Source of the DNA: DASZTU01 sp035493835
Lineage (GTDB): Bacteria > Pseudomonadota > Alphaproteobacteria > Rhizobiales > Devosiaceae
Reading direction: 5' to 3'
Length of the DNA stretch: 6,014 nucleotides
Assembly: GCA_035493835.1 (NCBI GenBank)
Contig: DATJHO010000018.1
Span: 1-6,014 of the forward strand
The position numbers and the translations under genes were made by a program. Within the stretch, counting starts at the first letter, position 1; each line of letters opens with the position of its first letter. The notes beneath the pieces are model-generated. The model searched no databases, had not been told where the DNA came from, and saw only the letters and a program-made list of their open reading frames with translations. Of this stretch, positions 5,868 to 6,014 are shown piece after piece.

Positions 5868-5873
5868 AAAAAG

Positions 5874-5921
5874 CCCCCTCATCCGGCGCTTCGCGCCACC
5901 TTCTCCCGCAAGGGGAGAAGG
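5874..5921 (-). repeat. Family 2 palindromic repeat, single unit past the end of xseB
   Basis: The unit has CCCCCTCATCC, a small stem GGCGC/GCGCC around TTC (5885-5897), and a 9-bp stem CCTTCTCCC/GGGAGAAGG (5899-5907 with 5913-5921). This is the standard form of a repeat widespread in Hyphomicrobiales intergenic DNA. It starts 15 bases past the xseB stop on the minus strand; after the two stems the minus strand reads GGATGAGGGGGC then five T (5872-5868), so it may serve as the xseB terminator, though the T-run is 12 bases beyond the nearest stem. Confidence 0.75.
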
Positions 5922-5936
5922 AAGACCGGGGCGCGG

Positions 5937-6014
5937 TCAGCTGTCGAGCGGTTCTGTCCCGACCGGCTTGCCGTCGCGCGAGAGGGTGATTTTTTCGATG
6001 CGGGCCTCGGCCGA
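5937..6014 (-). CDS. xseB: Exodeoxyribonuclease VII small subunit, C-terminal end only
   Basis: Only the last 25 codons and a TGA stop are inside the window; the gene continues beyond its right edge. The visible tail reads SAEARIEKITLSRDGKPVG followed by TEPLDS. The pattern AExRIEKIxL..DGKP.G.EPLD closely matches the C-terminus of alphaproteobacterial XseB, the small subunit that joins several copies to XseA to form the single-strand exonuclease VII. In rhizobia xseB normally lies just before dxs and tlyA, which agrees with tlyA being nearby here, though the next genes on this strand are SCO and then tlyA. The identification rests on a short tail, so it is good but not certain. Confidence 0.75.
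   Translation of the reverse strand, partial: SAEARIEKITLSRDGKPVGTEPLDS

Noticed and set aside
1671..5921. CRISPR array or tandem repeat locus
   Set aside because: The repeats are few, palindromic, of three kinds, and spread over several gaps without even spacing or unique spacers; no cas gene is present.
1..6014. A new multi-gene defence or metabolic system
   Set aside because: All seven genes belong to known housekeeping or general families, lie in unrelated pathways, and show no shared island features such as integrase, tRNA edge or unusual composition.

Overview
The window looks like chromosomal DNA of a high-GC alphaproteobacterium, most likely of the order Hyphomicrobiales (Rhizobiales). 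The grounds are the family flavour of the proteins, the order histidine phosphatase then aroC at the left edge, an xseB end near tlyA at the right edge, and three kinds of intergenic palindromic repeat typical of that group. A Devosia-like genome would fit, but genus is a guess.

Layout. Positions 2-439 hold the 3' part of a histidine phosphatase gene on the plus strand, followed after a 99-base leader by aroC (539-1645, chorismate synthase, shikimate pathway). The gap 1646-1937 separates convergent genes and carries two repeat elements. On the minus strand follow a HAD-family phosphatase (1938-2639), an aldo/keto reductase of the Kv-beta/YghZ type (2882-3874), tlyA (4203-4940, rRNA 2'-O-methyltransferase) and a SCO-family copper/thioredoxin-fold protein (4937-5560). 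The SCO gene is transcribed first, and its stop codon overlaps the tlyA start in an ATGA. The last 78 bases are the 3' end of xseB, also on the minus strand.

Intergenic DNA. Every gap longer than 200 bases holds palindromic repeats. Family 1 (1671-1791, 2758-2874, 5736-5845 and a half copy at 5669-5710) forms long C-rich/G-rich hairpins. Family 2 (4066-4192 and 5874-5921) has the CCCCTCA..CCGGC..TTCGC..CACC..TTCTCCC build. Family 3 is an inverted pair around TTCGACAAGCTCA (1826-1914). They lie only between genes, mostly just beyond stop codons, where they could end or protect transcripts.

The genes are housekeeping or general metabolic and do not form one pathway. I see no mobile element gene, defence system, CRISPR array, tRNA or rRNA, and nothing that supports a new multi-gene system. 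The points most worth a second look are a Trp in place of the usual Gly in the first chorismate synthase signature, covariation in the family 1 hairpin, the SCO-tlyA coupling with dxs absent from its usual place, and two structured leaders (before aroC and before the HAD gene).
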